A DNA stretch of 64,000 bases, from the NCBI GenBank assembly GCA_015066115.1, contig SVOZ01000004.1, forward strand, positions 112,502 to 176,501. The letters are read 5' to 3'. This document shows, one piece after another, positions 45,068 through 53,075 of this stretch. The notes beneath the pieces are model-generated. The model did not search any database and was not told the DNA's origin. It saw only the letters and a list, made by a program, of their open reading frames with translations. The DNA is from Oscillospiraceae bacterium (GTDB taxonomy: Bacteria; Bacillota; Clostridia; Oscillospirales; Ruminococcaceae). Position numbers and translations under genes: made by a program. Every line of letters begins with the position of its first letter. Positions within the stretch are counted from its first letter, which is position 1.

Positions 45068-45149
45068 GTAGGGAAGGCATTTATGCCTTCCGAAGAAACA
45101 AGCCCACAAGTTAAACAATTCTTACGGAATGGATAAATCCATTCCCTAC
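45068..45149. repeat. REPIN-like element, copy B
   Basis: Starts GTAG then GGAAGGCATTTATGCCTTCC, and ends with the inverse arm that on the minus strand reads GTAG then GGAATGGATTTATCCATTCC. The 32-base middle differs from copy A. GTAG feet and two inverted palindromes fit the REPIN (paired REP) architecture known from RAYT-associated repeats in proteobacteria. It lies 18 bases after the phosphorylase stop. Confidence 0.85.
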
Positions 45150-45172
45150 AAAATAAAATGAGCAAAACAAAT

Positions 45173-45197
45173 GCTCCCTCTGATGAGGGAGCGTTTA
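45173..45197 (+). terminator. Terminator of the sugar importer operon
   Basis: GCTCCCTC-TGAT-GAGGGAGC, eight perfect pairs, then GTTTAGTTT. The T run is interrupted, so it is moderate in strength. Confidence 0.75.
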
Positions 45198-45303
45198 GTT
45201 TATAAAAGCAATTTAATTATAAATGATGAACCAAAAGCGCTGTAAATGAATAAACTGTAATAAGGTTTAAAAAGCCTAATACTTATTTAAGGAGGTTTTT
45301 AAA

Positions 45304-46131
45304 ATGGCAGATTTAACTGCTGCCGAGTTCGGCAGCACTGCTTTTAAAGAGGCCGTGTGTATTGATGCCGGCAGGATATACGATTCCTGTAGCGACAAGG
45401 ACTGTTTAACCGACCTGCGCGTGCTTTTTCCCGAGGCAATCCAGAGAAGCATTATAGATACGGCAACCTCTGCTAAAATTAAAAATGTTACCGTTCTAAA
45501 TGTACTTATCGATGTTGACTCTGTTCCCTTTAACAAAGGCTTTTACTCTGTCGATATGACATACTATTTTGAGGTAACCGCAGAGGTGTCAACCCCCAGC
45601 TCTCCGTCCTGTACAGTTGTGGGTGTTGCAACCGCCGAGAAAAAGGCAATTTTATTCGGAAGCGACGGAAATGTCCGAGTTTTCTCAACCGACTCAAACG
45701 ATGAGGTCGTAGAAAACAACAATATGCCTGTTGCAAAGGTTCAGGTGGTCGATCCTATCTGCCTTGCAAGCAGACTTGTGCCTGCCTGCGAGCAGACCTG
45801 TTGCAGTGTTAAAATTCCCGACTGCATCGCCTGTTATTTTAAATGCAGTCAGTTTGGCCGCTCTTCAGAGTTTACCATAGACAGCGCGGCAGCACAAAAA
45901 GACCTTTTTGTAACGCTTGGACTTTTCTCGATAGTTCAGCTTGAACGCAGGGTACAGATGTTAGTTCCTTGTTATGATTTCTGCGTTCCCGATAAGGACT
46001 GCTCAACAACCGCCTCAAATTCAGAGCAAAATCCCTGCGAAATTTTTTCTCACATCAAATTTCCAACCGACCAATTTTTCCCTCCCAGGCTCGATTTAGG
46101 CGATGAGTCTGCCGGCTGCTGCGGCTGCTAA
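45304..46131 (+). CDS. Cysteine-rich conserved protein of unknown function
   Basis: 275 residues with 18 cysteines, clustered as DSCSDKDC near residue 30, CEQTCC and CIACYFKC around 160-180, CYDFCVPDKDC near 222 and a final GCCGC. No signal peptide, membrane helix or zinc-finger spacing is evident. The KEAVCIDAGRIYDSCSDKDC start recalls a protein I have seen in many spore-forming Clostridia, always without an assigned function. A coat or exosporium role would fit the cysteine content but is speculation. TAAGGAGGT precedes the ATG; a terminator follows. Single-gene unit. Confidence 0.75.
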   Translation: MADLTAAEFGSTAFKEAVCIDAGRIYDSCSDKDCLTDLRVLFPEAIQRSIIDTATSAKIKNVTVLNVLIDVDSVPFNKGFYSVDMTYYFEVTAEVSTPSSPSCTVVGVATAEKKAILFGSDGNVRVFSTDSNDEVVENNNMPVAKVQVVDPICLASRLVPACEQTCCSVKIPDCIACYFKCSQFGRSSEFTIDSAAAQKDLFVTLGLFSIVQLERRVQMLVPCYDFCVPDKDCSTTASNSEQNPCEIFSHIKFPTDQFFPPRLDLGDESAGCCGC

Positions 46132-46152
46132 ATTAAAAGCCAGCACTCTCTT

Positions 46153-46181
46153 TCGGCGCAGATTATCTGCGCCGATTTTTT
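46153..46181. terminator. Terminator between convergent genes
   Basis: TCGGCGCAGA-TTA-TCTGCGCCGA, ten perfect pairs, then ATTTTTTA. It ends the Cys-rich gene and overlaps the stop of the minus-strand membrane protein. Confidence 0.9.
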
Positions 46182-47046
46182 ATGCCCGTTTCTTTTCGAG
46201 TATAAGCTCTTTTACAGCAAGCGAGCTTGCGCAGAGCATTCGCGAGATGGCAAGAGGCGCGGTGAAAATCAAGAAAACTAAAAGCAGGTTTGGCAAAAGC
46301 ATCAGCTTAAAGGTAAAAAACCAGGCGCACCTGTTTTTAGTAAGCTCGCAGGAGCGGCGAAAAAGCTTTTTTGTGCTTCCGAGAGAAAATAGATAGCGCA
46401 CAGCGGCATATCTCTGGCAGAAAATTACATAAAGCAAAAACGAGAGAATGAGCCAGAGCGCCGATAAAATAAGGGTGGCGCCGGCGAGCGCTTTCTCGCC
46501 GTAATAATCCGAGCCTAAAACAAGGCTTAGGGCAAGGCATAAGAGGGGCGGAAGCAAAAAGGCAAGGGCGAAAAGCGCCTTGCGCAAGAAAATGCGCAGG
46601 CTTAAAAGAACCGAGGAAAAATAGAGCGACGGCGAGAGGAAATAAAACAATATTGCGCGAATGGGCAAAGCAGAGCCTTCCTCAACAAGATAGGCGCTCC
46701 ACCTAATTGTACCTTGATAGATGGGCAGGACTACAAACAAAAGAGTCAAAAAGAAGACAAGTGCCGCAGGAATGCTTTTAATGGCAGTTAACAACACCTC
46801 GCCCAAAACCTCTGCCGCGGCAGAAAAGAAAGAGCCTTGACCCTTTGGCAGAGACAAGCCGCCGCTTATAAATTCGCCGTAAGCCTGCGAAACCTCAGGA
46901 CTTTCCATAAAAAGCTCGACTGCCAGCACCAAAACAGTGCACAGTGCCGCCGCCGAGAGAAGAATAGAGGTAAAAAAAGCGTATTCGCTTTTTCCTGCAC
47001 ACGCTTTTAGGTCGCGCCGTTTTTTAAGTATCTCAAGTTTTTTCAT
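46180..47046 (-). CDS. Multi-pass membrane protein of unknown function
   Basis: 288 residues with about six hydrophobic helices (roughly residues 25-45, 85-110, 130-150, 155-178, 187-210 and 245-265) between basic loops. No transporter or enzyme motif was recognised; the fold could belong to one of the uncharacterised integral membrane families such as DUF975, but I cannot confirm this. GGAGCAAAAC precedes the ATG. It is divergent from ruvX with a 96-base gap. Confidence 0.7.
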   Translation of the reverse strand: MKKLEILKKRRDLKACAGKSEYAFFTSILLSAAALCTVLVLAVELFMESPEVSQAYGEFISGGLSLPKGQGSFFSAAAEVLGEVLLTAIKSIPAALVFFLTLLFVVLPIYQGTIRWSAYLVEEGSALPIRAILFYFLSPSLYFSSVLLSLRIFLRKALFALAFLLPPLLCLALSLVLGSDYYGEKALAGATLILSALWLILSFLLYVIFCQRYAAVRYLFSLGSTKKLFRRSCELTKNRCAWFFTFKLMLLPNLLLVFLIFTAPLAISRMLCASSLAVKELILEKKRA

Positions 47047-47084
47047 TTGTTTTGCTCCTTTGATTTAATAATCCTTTTGGCTTG

Positions 47085-47113
47085 TTGAAAATTAAGAAAA
47101 AATGTTGTATAAT
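47085..47113 (+). promoter_or_regulatory. Promoter of ruvX
   Basis: TTGAAA, 17 bases, TATAAT: strong match, about 30 bases before the ruvX start. Confidence 0.75.
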
Positions 47114-47142
47114 TAATTTAACCGATTATAAGGAGAATGATT

Positions 47143-47571
47143 ATGGTAATTATGTCTGTCGATGTCGGCGATGCAAGAAGCGGCATTGCAGTTTGCGATA
47201 AGGGCGAAATGCTCGCCTCGCCTGTTTGCGTTATTGAGGAATACAATGCGCAAAAAAGGCTTGAAAAGGTCAAACAAAAGGCGCTCGAGCTTGGGGCCGA
47301 GTGCGTTGTTGTCGGCCTGCCTAAAAATATGGACGGAAGCGAGGGCGACAGAGCAAAGTCTTGCAGAGAGTTTGCGTCTGAGCTTTCAAAGCTGCTTGAC
47401 GGCATAGAGGTCGACCTTTGCGACGAGCGCGCCACCACAATGCTTGCCCACACCTATCTTAGTATAACAGACGTCAAGGGGCGAAAACGCAAAAAAACCG
47501 TCGACGCCGTCGCCGCCGTCATAATTTTGGAATCTTACCTTGCAATGAGAAAAAATAAAGTCGTAAAATAA
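47143..47571 (+). CDS. ruvX: Putative pre-16S rRNA nuclease / Holliday junction resolvase YqgF
   Basis: 142 residues from ATG 47143 (AAGGAG lies seven bases upstream; the track start at 47137 overlaps that site). RNase H-like fold: VIMSVDVGDARSGIAVCD with the first catalytic aspartate, VVGLPKNMDGSEGDRAKSCREFA and CDERATTMLAHTYL, then KKTVDAVAAVIILESYL with the last aspartate. In bacteria it helps mature 16S rRNA; the resolvase name is older. Ends at a bidirectional terminator. Confidence 0.92.
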   Translation: MVIMSVDVGDARSGIAVCDKGEMLASPVCVIEEYNAQKRLEKVKQKALELGAECVVVGLPKNMDGSEGDRAKSCREFASELSKLLDGIEVDLCDERATTMLAHTYLSITDVKGRKRKKTVDAVAAVIILESYLAMRKNKVVK

Positions 47572-47574
47572 AGA

Positions 47575-47602
47575 AAGCCGAGCGCTGTGCGCTCGGCTTT
47601 TT
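47575..47602. terminator. Bidirectional terminator between ruvX and fsa
   Basis: AAGCCGAGCGC-TGT-GCGCTCGGCTT, 11 perfect pairs, with A run before and T run after. It lies 3 bases after ruvX and 13 bases after the end of the minus-strand fsa gene. Confidence 0.93.
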
Positions 47603-47614
47603 AGATTGCAAAAC

Positions 47615-48301
47615 TTACTTGCCTTCAAAGATCTGGGCGATGCTCTTTCTGCCGTAAACCGACTCCCAGTCGGCATTGAAGTCGTCAATGGCGTACTGGG
47701 TCATGGGGTGGTAGGTAAGGGTCTCAAAGAGCTCGGGATTGATTGTGACCGAATGGCAACCCGACATTGCAATTTTGTGGATCTGCTCAACGGTTTTAAA
47801 GCTGGCGGCAAGCACCTTTGTTTTGATGTCGTGGGCCTTGAACATATCAACTATTTCAGAAACAACCTGAACACCGTCGCTAACGATGTTGTCAAGACGG
47901 TTAACGTAAGGTGCAACGAAATCTGCACCTGCAAGCGCGGCAATAAGGGCTTGCTGTTGGGTAAAGATGGCGGTTTCTGTAACCTTCATTCCCATATTGT
48001 GCAAAATAGAGGTTGCTTTAAGTCCCTCCTGCGAGATGGGGATCTTAACATAAAAGTTTCCGCCGACGGCTTCTTTTAATAAAAGAGCTTCCTTTACAAT
48101 GTCATCGGCTTTACTTGCAGTTACCTGAACGTGAAGCATAAGATCGGGGCCGATTATATCGCGGATGTCCTTAATAAGCTTTACAAAATCGGTGTTCTCT
48201 CTTGAAATAATGGTGGGATTGGTGGTGACACCGGCAATGGGATAAAACTCAACGCATTTGCGAATTTGGTCGAGGTTTGCGGTATCAATAATGTACATCA
48301 T
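47615..48301 (-). CDS. fsa: Fructose-6-phosphate aldolase-like (Fsa/TalC family)
   Basis: 228 residues from ATG 48301 (AAAGGAAG upstream; the next ATG is equally possible). The Schiff-base lysine is in FYVKIPIS (about K86). The residues that separate FSA from TalC-type transaldolase are of the FSA type: Gln in HVQVTAS (about Q59; transaldolases have Glu) and Tyr in APYVNRLD (about Y132; transaldolases have Phe). It should cleave fructose-6-phosphate to dihydroxyacetone and glyceraldehyde-3-phosphate, or a related sugar. Last gene of the minus-strand kinase/dehydrogenase operon, 28 bases after the dehydrogenase. Transaldolase activity cannot be excluded. Confidence 0.85.
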   Translation of the reverse strand: MMYIIDTANLDQIRKCVEFYPIAGVTTNPTIISRENTDFVKLIKDIRDIIGPDLMLHVQVTASKADDIVKEALLLKEAVGGNFYVKIPISQEGLKATSILHNMGMKVTETAIFTQQQALIAALAGADFVAPYVNRLDNIVSDGVQVVSEIVDMFKAHDIKTKVLAASFKTVEQIHKIAMSGCHSVTINPELFETLTYHPMTQYAIDDFNADWESVYGRKSIAQIFEGK

Positions 48302-48329
48302 AATAAAAGACTTCCTTTGCTGTAAAAAA

Positions 48330-49544
48330 TTATTTACGTTTTTCGATTTCAAGGAATGTTATTATATCCTTCATCTCTGCCTTTTGTGAGAGCATATCAT
48401 AAAGCTTTTCTATGAGAGCGATAGACTCTGCATCCTCAAGCTCACTGTACTTTTTAAGTGTTTCTGCAACGCCGACAGCCTTTGCGCTGTTTGAAACCTC
48501 AACAGAGGCGGCGTCATCTGCAGGACAGAACAGAAGTGCGGCGGCAATGCCGAGGCAGATGTAAACAGGCTTGATGCCCTGCTTTTTGCAGAGATTGTGT
48601 GCGCCAACAAGTCTGTCATGCTTGGAAAGCTTTCTTATAGTGTCACGGCCGACTCTTAAAGAGGTGTCGCCGAGTAGCTTGTTTTCAAATCTGTAAAGAA
48701 GATCCTCGCTGTGCTCGATAAGCTCAGAAATATCGACGCCGTGCTCCTTGGAGAGCGCCTGAGAGGACTCGATAAGAGCCTGGAATGCGAGGAGCTTTAT
48801 AGAGGGGTCAAGAGCCGCCTGCCATATATACTCACAGCCGTTAAGGGCGCCGAGATAGGCAGTTAATGCGTGGCTCATATTGTGCATAAACAGCTTTCTC
48901 TGAATAAAGAACTCAAAGGGCTCGAAGGGCATAAGGTTAACGATCTCGGGAATTTCGCCCTTAAATGCCGCCTTGTCAACGGGAAGCTGACAATATTCCT
49001 CAACGCAAACTGCGAGCATATTTTCTTGCCTTATCTCGTCGGGAGTTGCGGGAACCATTCTTCCGATAGATGCCTCAACAAGACCGAAATACTCGTTAAA
49101 ATACTCTTTTTCCTCGTCATTTAAGTTCTGAGAAACCAGCTCTCTTAAATAAGAGTCGGCACCCAGTTTGTTTTCGCAGATGATGATGTTGAGGGGAGTT
49201 TTGTTGCCGTTTTCAAAGCGGCGCTTAACTCCACAGGCGATAGGCTTTGCGATGTAGGGAAGAACGTTTACGCCAACGGCGGTTGCCATAACGTCCGCCT
49301 TTGCAATCATATCACCGACGACCTCGGGGTCCTTTCCGAGTAAACCTGTAACATTTTTAACCTCGGTTTTTTCGTATTCCTCACCGCGTGTTATGTAAAG
49401 GGGATAACTGCGGTCGCTCTGAAGCTTGTCGATAACAGCCTCGTTTATGTCAATAAAGGTAACCTCATAGCCCGAGAGGGAGAAAAGCTGGCCGATAAAG
49501 CCGCGTCCGATGTTACCTGCTCCGTACATTACTGCATTTTTCAT
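48330..49544 (-). CDS. mtlD: Mannitol-1-phosphate 5-dehydrogenase-like enzyme
   Basis: 404 residues, slightly longer than E. coli MtlD (about 380). Start at ATG 49544 after AAGGAAG, rather than the track GTG. The N-terminal Rossmann segment MKNAVMYGAGNIGRGFIGQLFSLSGYEVTFIDIN is strikingly MtlD-like; EASIGRMVPATPDE and a KLFMHNMSHALTAYLG segment with the catalytic lysine-histidine region follow. Interconverts fructose-6-phosphate and mannitol-1-phosphate, or a similar polyol phosphate. No mannitol PTS is in the window. Between the PfkB kinase (18-base gap) and fsa. Confidence 0.85.
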   Translation of the reverse strand: MKNAVMYGAGNIGRGFIGQLFSLSGYEVTFIDINEAVIDKLQSDRSYPLYITRGEEYEKTEVKNVTGLLGKDPEVVGDMIAKADVMATAVGVNVLPYIAKPIACGVKRRFENGNKTPLNIIICENKLGADSYLRELVSQNLNDEEKEYFNEYFGLVEASIGRMVPATPDEIRQENMLAVCVEEYCQLPVDKAAFKGEIPEIVNLMPFEPFEFFIQRKLFMHNMSHALTAYLGALNGCEYIWQAALDPSIKLLAFQALIESSQALSKEHGVDISELIEHSEDLLYRFENKLLGDTSLRVGRDTIRKLSKHDRLVGAHNLCKKQGIKPVYICLGIAAALLFCPADDAASVEVSNSAKAVGVAETLKKYSELEDAESIALIEKLYDMLSQKAEMKDIITFLEIEKRK

Positions 49545-49562
49545 TTTAAACACTTCCTTATG

Positions 49563-50522
49563 TTAGTCGAGGGGAACCTCGTCTTGATGCTCGTTCATAA
49601 ATTTAAGGGTTTCCTCAATGGAAACGATTCCTGTTGAAGCGCCAACCTTTTGGATGCAATGTGTTCCAACAGCATTTGCAAACTGTCCGCTTCTTCTGTA
49701 ATCCCAGTTCTGCGCAAGACCTGCCAAAAAGCCTGCACAGAAGGAATCGCCCGCGCCTGTTGAGTCGGTGGGCTTGATTGAAAGATATGTAGGCAGGGTG
49801 TAGCGCTCTTTATTAGCCTCGCAAATGAGGGCGCCGTGCTTGCCGACCTTGACTATAACGTTTTTAGCGCCGAGTTCAAAGAGTTTGTCGGCAACTGCGT
49901 CAGGATCCTTGGGAGAAAGACCCACAAGCTTTGCCGCCTCGTCAATGCTGGGCATAAAGAGGTCAAGGTGAGGGATAACTTCGCGGATCTTGGGAAGCCA
50001 GATATCGTCAAAATCCCAAGCGGTGTCCATAACGGTGTATTTTCCCATCTCTCTTGCGCGGCGCATAAGCTCTGCGCAAGGGGCGCCGTCAAAGGATGTA
50101 AGAAGCATTGCGCCTGCAACAAAAACGATGTCGCATTCCTCTAAAAGTGAATCGGGAATGTCCGAAAGCTTAAAATCTGCGGCTGAGCCGGGGTTGTAGA
50201 GAAAGCTTCTCTCACCCGATGACGAAACTGTAACGATTGAAACGGTGGTGTCAACATCGCCCATAACAACGCCCGAAACGTCAACGCCGTTTTCTTTGGC
50301 GGTGTTTTTAACAAACTCGCCAAAGCTGTCAGAACCCACCTTGCAGGAAAGTGCAACGGGAACGCCGAGCTTAGCTAAGTCGTTTGCGGCGTTTGCGGCG
50401 CATCCACCAACATGGGTGGAAACCGAGCTTATAGCGCGCAGCTCGCCGGGGTTGGGAAGGCTGTCAACAGGGGAAACGATAACATCGGTGGTAACGCTTC
50501 CGACACATAGAACTTTTTTCAT
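49563..50522 (-). CDS. PfkB-family carbohydrate kinase
   Basis: 319 residues; ATG 50522 follows AGGAG by seven bases. The PfkB signatures are HVGGCAANAANDLAKLGVPVALSCKVGSD near the start and DSTGAGDSFCAGFLAGL with the catalytic aspartate near the end. It phosphorylates a sugar; fructose, ribose and tagatose-type substrates all occur in this family and cannot be told apart here. Context (MtlD-like, Fsa-like) points to a ketose. It starts 24 bases after the DUF3048 gene stop, in the same orientation. Confidence 0.9.
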   Translation of the reverse strand: MKKVLCVGSVTTDVIVSPVDSLPNPGELRAISSVSTHVGGCAANAANDLAKLGVPVALSCKVGSDSFGEFVKNTAKENGVDVSGVVMGDVDTTVSIVTVSSSGERSFLYNPGSAADFKLSDIPDSLLEECDIVFVAGAMLLTSFDGAPCAELMRRAREMGKYTVMDTAWDFDDIWLPKIREVIPHLDLFMPSIDEAAKLVGLSPKDPDAVADKLFELGAKNVIVKVGKHGALICEANKERYTLPTYLSIKPTDSTGAGDSFCAGFLAGLAQNWDYRRSGQFANAVGTHCIQKVGASTGIVSIEETLKFMNEHQDEVPLD

Positions 50523-50546
50523 AAACATTCTCCTATCTGTCAAAAT

Positions 50547-51596
50547 TTAGTTATAAGAAACTGTGTTGTTTGAGGAAATAATATTTACCCAGGTTTTTCC
50601 TGTTGCAACGGAAAGCTCTTTTCCGTCAGTTGTGTAGTATTTGAGCTTGGCATCAAGGTCATTGCCTTTTTCCCATTTGATAGGAATGATCTTGCCGTCG
50701 CAGGCATAGTAGCCAAAGCCGGAGGTTAGGTCAACATTAATGTAATTAGCTGAGGAATTGGCATTTTTAAGGCTGATCGATGTCTGCAGAACAAAGACAT
50801 TTTTAACCTCGATCTGCTTGCCTGTGGTTTCATCTATCTGAGCGGCATTAAACTGTCCCTTAAGATACATTCCGCTGTCAGCATCATAGGTAAAGGTTGC
50901 CTTGGTGGATGACGAGAAGGGAACGGTTATGTTTGTGGCAACAGAGCCCTGAGAAAACGCCGATGAGTTATCGCCGAAGTTAAATGCGCTTGAAATGGTG
51001 GCGTCGGTTTCAATTTTTCTGTAATTTATAGCCTTTTTAAGACGCTCGCCGTCGGTAAAAGCGGTGTGCTCGTAGGCGTACTTTCCAACGCGGTTCTTAT
51101 CTCTGTAAGAAGCCGCGGTGCTTATAAAGTTAATGGTTTTAATGTTGTTGTTTTTAATGTAATTAAGGGCGTCTCTTTCGCCGCCAAAGTGGCAGAAGAT
51201 GGCATTATGCGATGATGCGAGAGCAAGATAATAATATCTTGCCGAGCGCAGAGAGCCGATATCGGGAATCTTGTTTATGTCAGCAAAAAGCGCCATAATT
51301 CTTGTAATTCCGCCCTCTGCCGGCACCTCATACAAAATGTCAGCCTGCGAAATTCCTCTCTGAGGGAGCGAGGCTCTGTTATTATTTATCATTATCGCAA
51401 TTGGCCTTTTGTTGACGGCATCAAGCTCAAGAGTCCTCTCACCTGTAAGAGGGTTTACGGCGAGCTGAGGCTCGGAAGAGGTTACCTCGCTCTCGGTATT
51501 AGCAGGGGTCGAGGAAGCGCCGCCCTCAGAACCTGCACAGCCTGCAAAAACAAAGAGCATTACAACTGTTAAAAAAATTGCTGAAATCCTTTTCAT
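50547..51596 (-). CDS. DUF3048 lipoprotein (YerB-like)
   Basis: 349 residues with lipobox FAGC (Cys20), so anchored outside the membrane. LDAVNKRPIAIMINNNRASLPQRGISQADILYE and GITRIMALFADIN are typical of DUF3048/YerB proteins; SLRSARYYYLALA and HTAFTDGERLKKAI follow. Function is unknown, though some members bind poly-gamma-glutamate or cell wall related partners in proposals. ATG 51596 follows AAGGTGAT. First gene of the minus-strand operon with a good promoter. A serine/alanine-rich linker follows the Cys. Confidence 0.88.
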   Translation of the reverse strand: MKRISAIFLTVVMLFVFAGCAGSEGGASSTPANTESEVTSSEPQLAVNPLTGERTLELDAVNKRPIAIMINNNRASLPQRGISQADILYEVPAEGGITRIMALFADINKIPDIGSLRSARYYYLALASSHNAIFCHFGGERDALNYIKNNNIKTINFISTAASYRDKNRVGKYAYEHTAFTDGERLKKAINYRKIETDATISSAFNFGDNSSAFSQGSVATNITVPFSSSTKATFTYDADSGMYLKGQFNAAQIDETTGKQIEVKNVFVLQTSISLKNANSSANYINVDLTSGFGYYACDGKIIPIKWEKGNDLDAKLKYYTTDGKELSVATGKTWVNIISSNNTVSYN

Positions 51597-51632
51597 TAAT
51601 ATCACCTTTTAATTTATTTGCATACTATTTTT

Positions 51633-51661
51633 ATTATAGCTCAAAAAACACCCGTTTTCAA
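51633..51661 (-). promoter_or_regulatory. Promoter of the DUF3048-kinase operon
   Basis: Minus strand: TTGAAA, 17 bases, TATAAT, about 37 bases before the DUF3048 start codon. Confidence 0.75.
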
Positions 51662-51751
51662 GTGGTAGACGAGCTTTTTTTGATGTTCTAATTGTTTCCA
51701 TTGCGGCATAATTTTAAGTGTAAACAAAAAAGACAGAAAAAGGGTGCAGAT

Positions 51752-52207
51752 ATGGATAAAAGCATATTGCTTAAACAAATGTTTCAAACATTTTCCGATA
51801 GTTTTTCAAACAGGGAAAGCGGCAGGGTCTTAAGTAAAAATTACGAAAGACAGATAGACAGCTATTCTCAGCTTTTTAAGGCGGCAGAAAGCCTTGACGA
51901 CGAAGAGGCAAAAAGACAGCTTATCTGTGCGCGGTGCTTGATTTCGGCAACAAGGAGCCTGCTTTATAAAGGCTACTGCGATGAAAACATCCCTGCAATA
52001 GAAAAGGAACTTAGCTTTTTAAAGCCGATATTCAGCGGCAGGAGGATGACGGCGGCAGATTTGAGTTTGCTTGTCGACCGCAGGATAAATTCACTTGTTC
52101 CCAAAAAATCCGATGAGATGGTGGATGCCATTTTATTTATGTACATTTCGCTTGCCCCGCCAAAAACTCAAAATGAGGAGAGAGACCTTGAAAGAAGCCT
52201 TTTATGA
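51752..52207 (+). CDS. Unknown helical protein, coupled to M14 peptidase
   Basis: 151 residues from ATG 51752 (AGGGTGCAG upstream); the track start lies further upstream without support. The sequence is hydrophilic, apparently all-helical (RVLSKNYERQIDSYSQLFKAAESLDDEEAKRQL), with no signal peptide or known motif. Its last 20 bases overlap the peptidase start, so the two are translationally coupled. A partner or regulator of the peptidase is possible; no function is claimed. Confidence 0.7.
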   Translation: MDKSILLKQMFQTFSDSFSNRESGRVLSKNYERQIDSYSQLFKAAESLDDEEAKRQLICARCLISATRSLLYKGYCDENIPAIEKELSFLKPIFSGRRMTAADLSLLVDRRINSLVPKKSDEMVDAILFMYISLAPPKTQNEERDLERSLL

Positions 52208-53075
52208 AACACCGCCCTTTTATATGAACTATGTAAAAAAGCTCTATTCGCTTAAAAAGCGGTATCCTTTTCTCTGCTTATGCGAGGCGGGAAGAAGCAT
52301 TCAGGGAAAAAAGATCTATTCACTTTTCCTCGGAAATATAAACAGGCCTGTGCTTTATGCGGCAGCATTTCACGCTCAGGAATGGCTCACTGAGCTTTTA
52401 CTTGTTAAGTTTATTGACGAGCTGTGTCGGGAATTTAGTAAAAAGGGCGAAATTTGCAGAGCGCTTATGAACCGCGGAGTTATTTTTGTGCCCTGCGTAA
52501 ATCCCGACGGGGTCGAGCTTGTTTTAAGCCGCGGAGCTTCTGCAGGAAAAACTGCACCTTGCGTTAATAAAATAAGCGGAGGAGATTTTCACAATTGGCA
52601 GGCAAATATCCGCGGAATCGACATAAACCACAATTTCAATGCGGGACACGACATTTTAAGAAAAATGGAGGATGCCGCAGGCATAACTGCGCCTGCACCA
52701 CGACAGTTTGGCGGATATTATCCAAACAGCGAGAGCGAAACGCGCACAATGGTGCATCTTTGCCGACGATATAATGTAAGCCGGGTCTATGCATTTCACT
52801 CGCAGGGCGAGGAAATCTTTTACAGATACGGCTCCCACGTTGCCGCAGGAGCGGAGTCAATGGCCGGCCTGCTGTCAAAAGTGAGCGGCTACAGCCTGCC
52901 TGTGCAGAGCGGCCTTGCAAGCCACGGCGGCTTTAAGGATTGGTTTATTCTCGAAACAGGTCGCCCCGGCTTTACAATAGAAATCGGCAGAGGAAAAAAT
53001 CCTCTGCCGATAGGTGAGCTCTCGCCGATATTTGCAAGACTTTACGAAATGATGATACTTGGACTCATCATTTAA
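52188..53075 (+). CDS. M14-family zinc carboxypeptidase, cytoplasmic form
   Basis: 295 residues with TTG start at 52188: GAGGAG lies seven bases before it, and the upstream in-frame ATG of the track would lie deep in the previous gene. Zinc ligands H62 and E65 (FHAQEW) and H204 (YAFHSQGEE), catalytic E265 (FTIEIGRG), and GIDINHNFNAG are all present. No signal peptide. The short M14 form resembles gamma-D-glutamyl-diaminopimelate peptidases (YqgT-like) that cleave peptidoglycan peptides. Its end overlaps the convergent dac gene by four bases. Confidence 0.88.
   Translation: MKEAFYETPPFYMNYVKKLYSLKKRYPFLCLCEAGRSIQGKKIYSLFLGNINRPVLYAAAFHAQEWLTELLLVKFIDELCREFSKKGEICRALMNRGVIFVPCVNPDGVELVLSRGASAGKTAPCVNKISGGDFHNWQANIRGIDINHNFNAGHDILRKMEDAAGITAPAPRQFGGYYPNSESETRTMVHLCRRYNVSRVYAFHSQGEEIFYRYGSHVAAGAESMAGLLSKVSGYSLPVQSGLASHGGFKDWFILETGRPGFTIEIGRGKNPLPIGELSPIFARLYEMMILGLII

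Noticed and set aside
47606-48079. 157-residue plus-strand ORF
   Set aside because: Shadow of the minus-strand aldolase gene.
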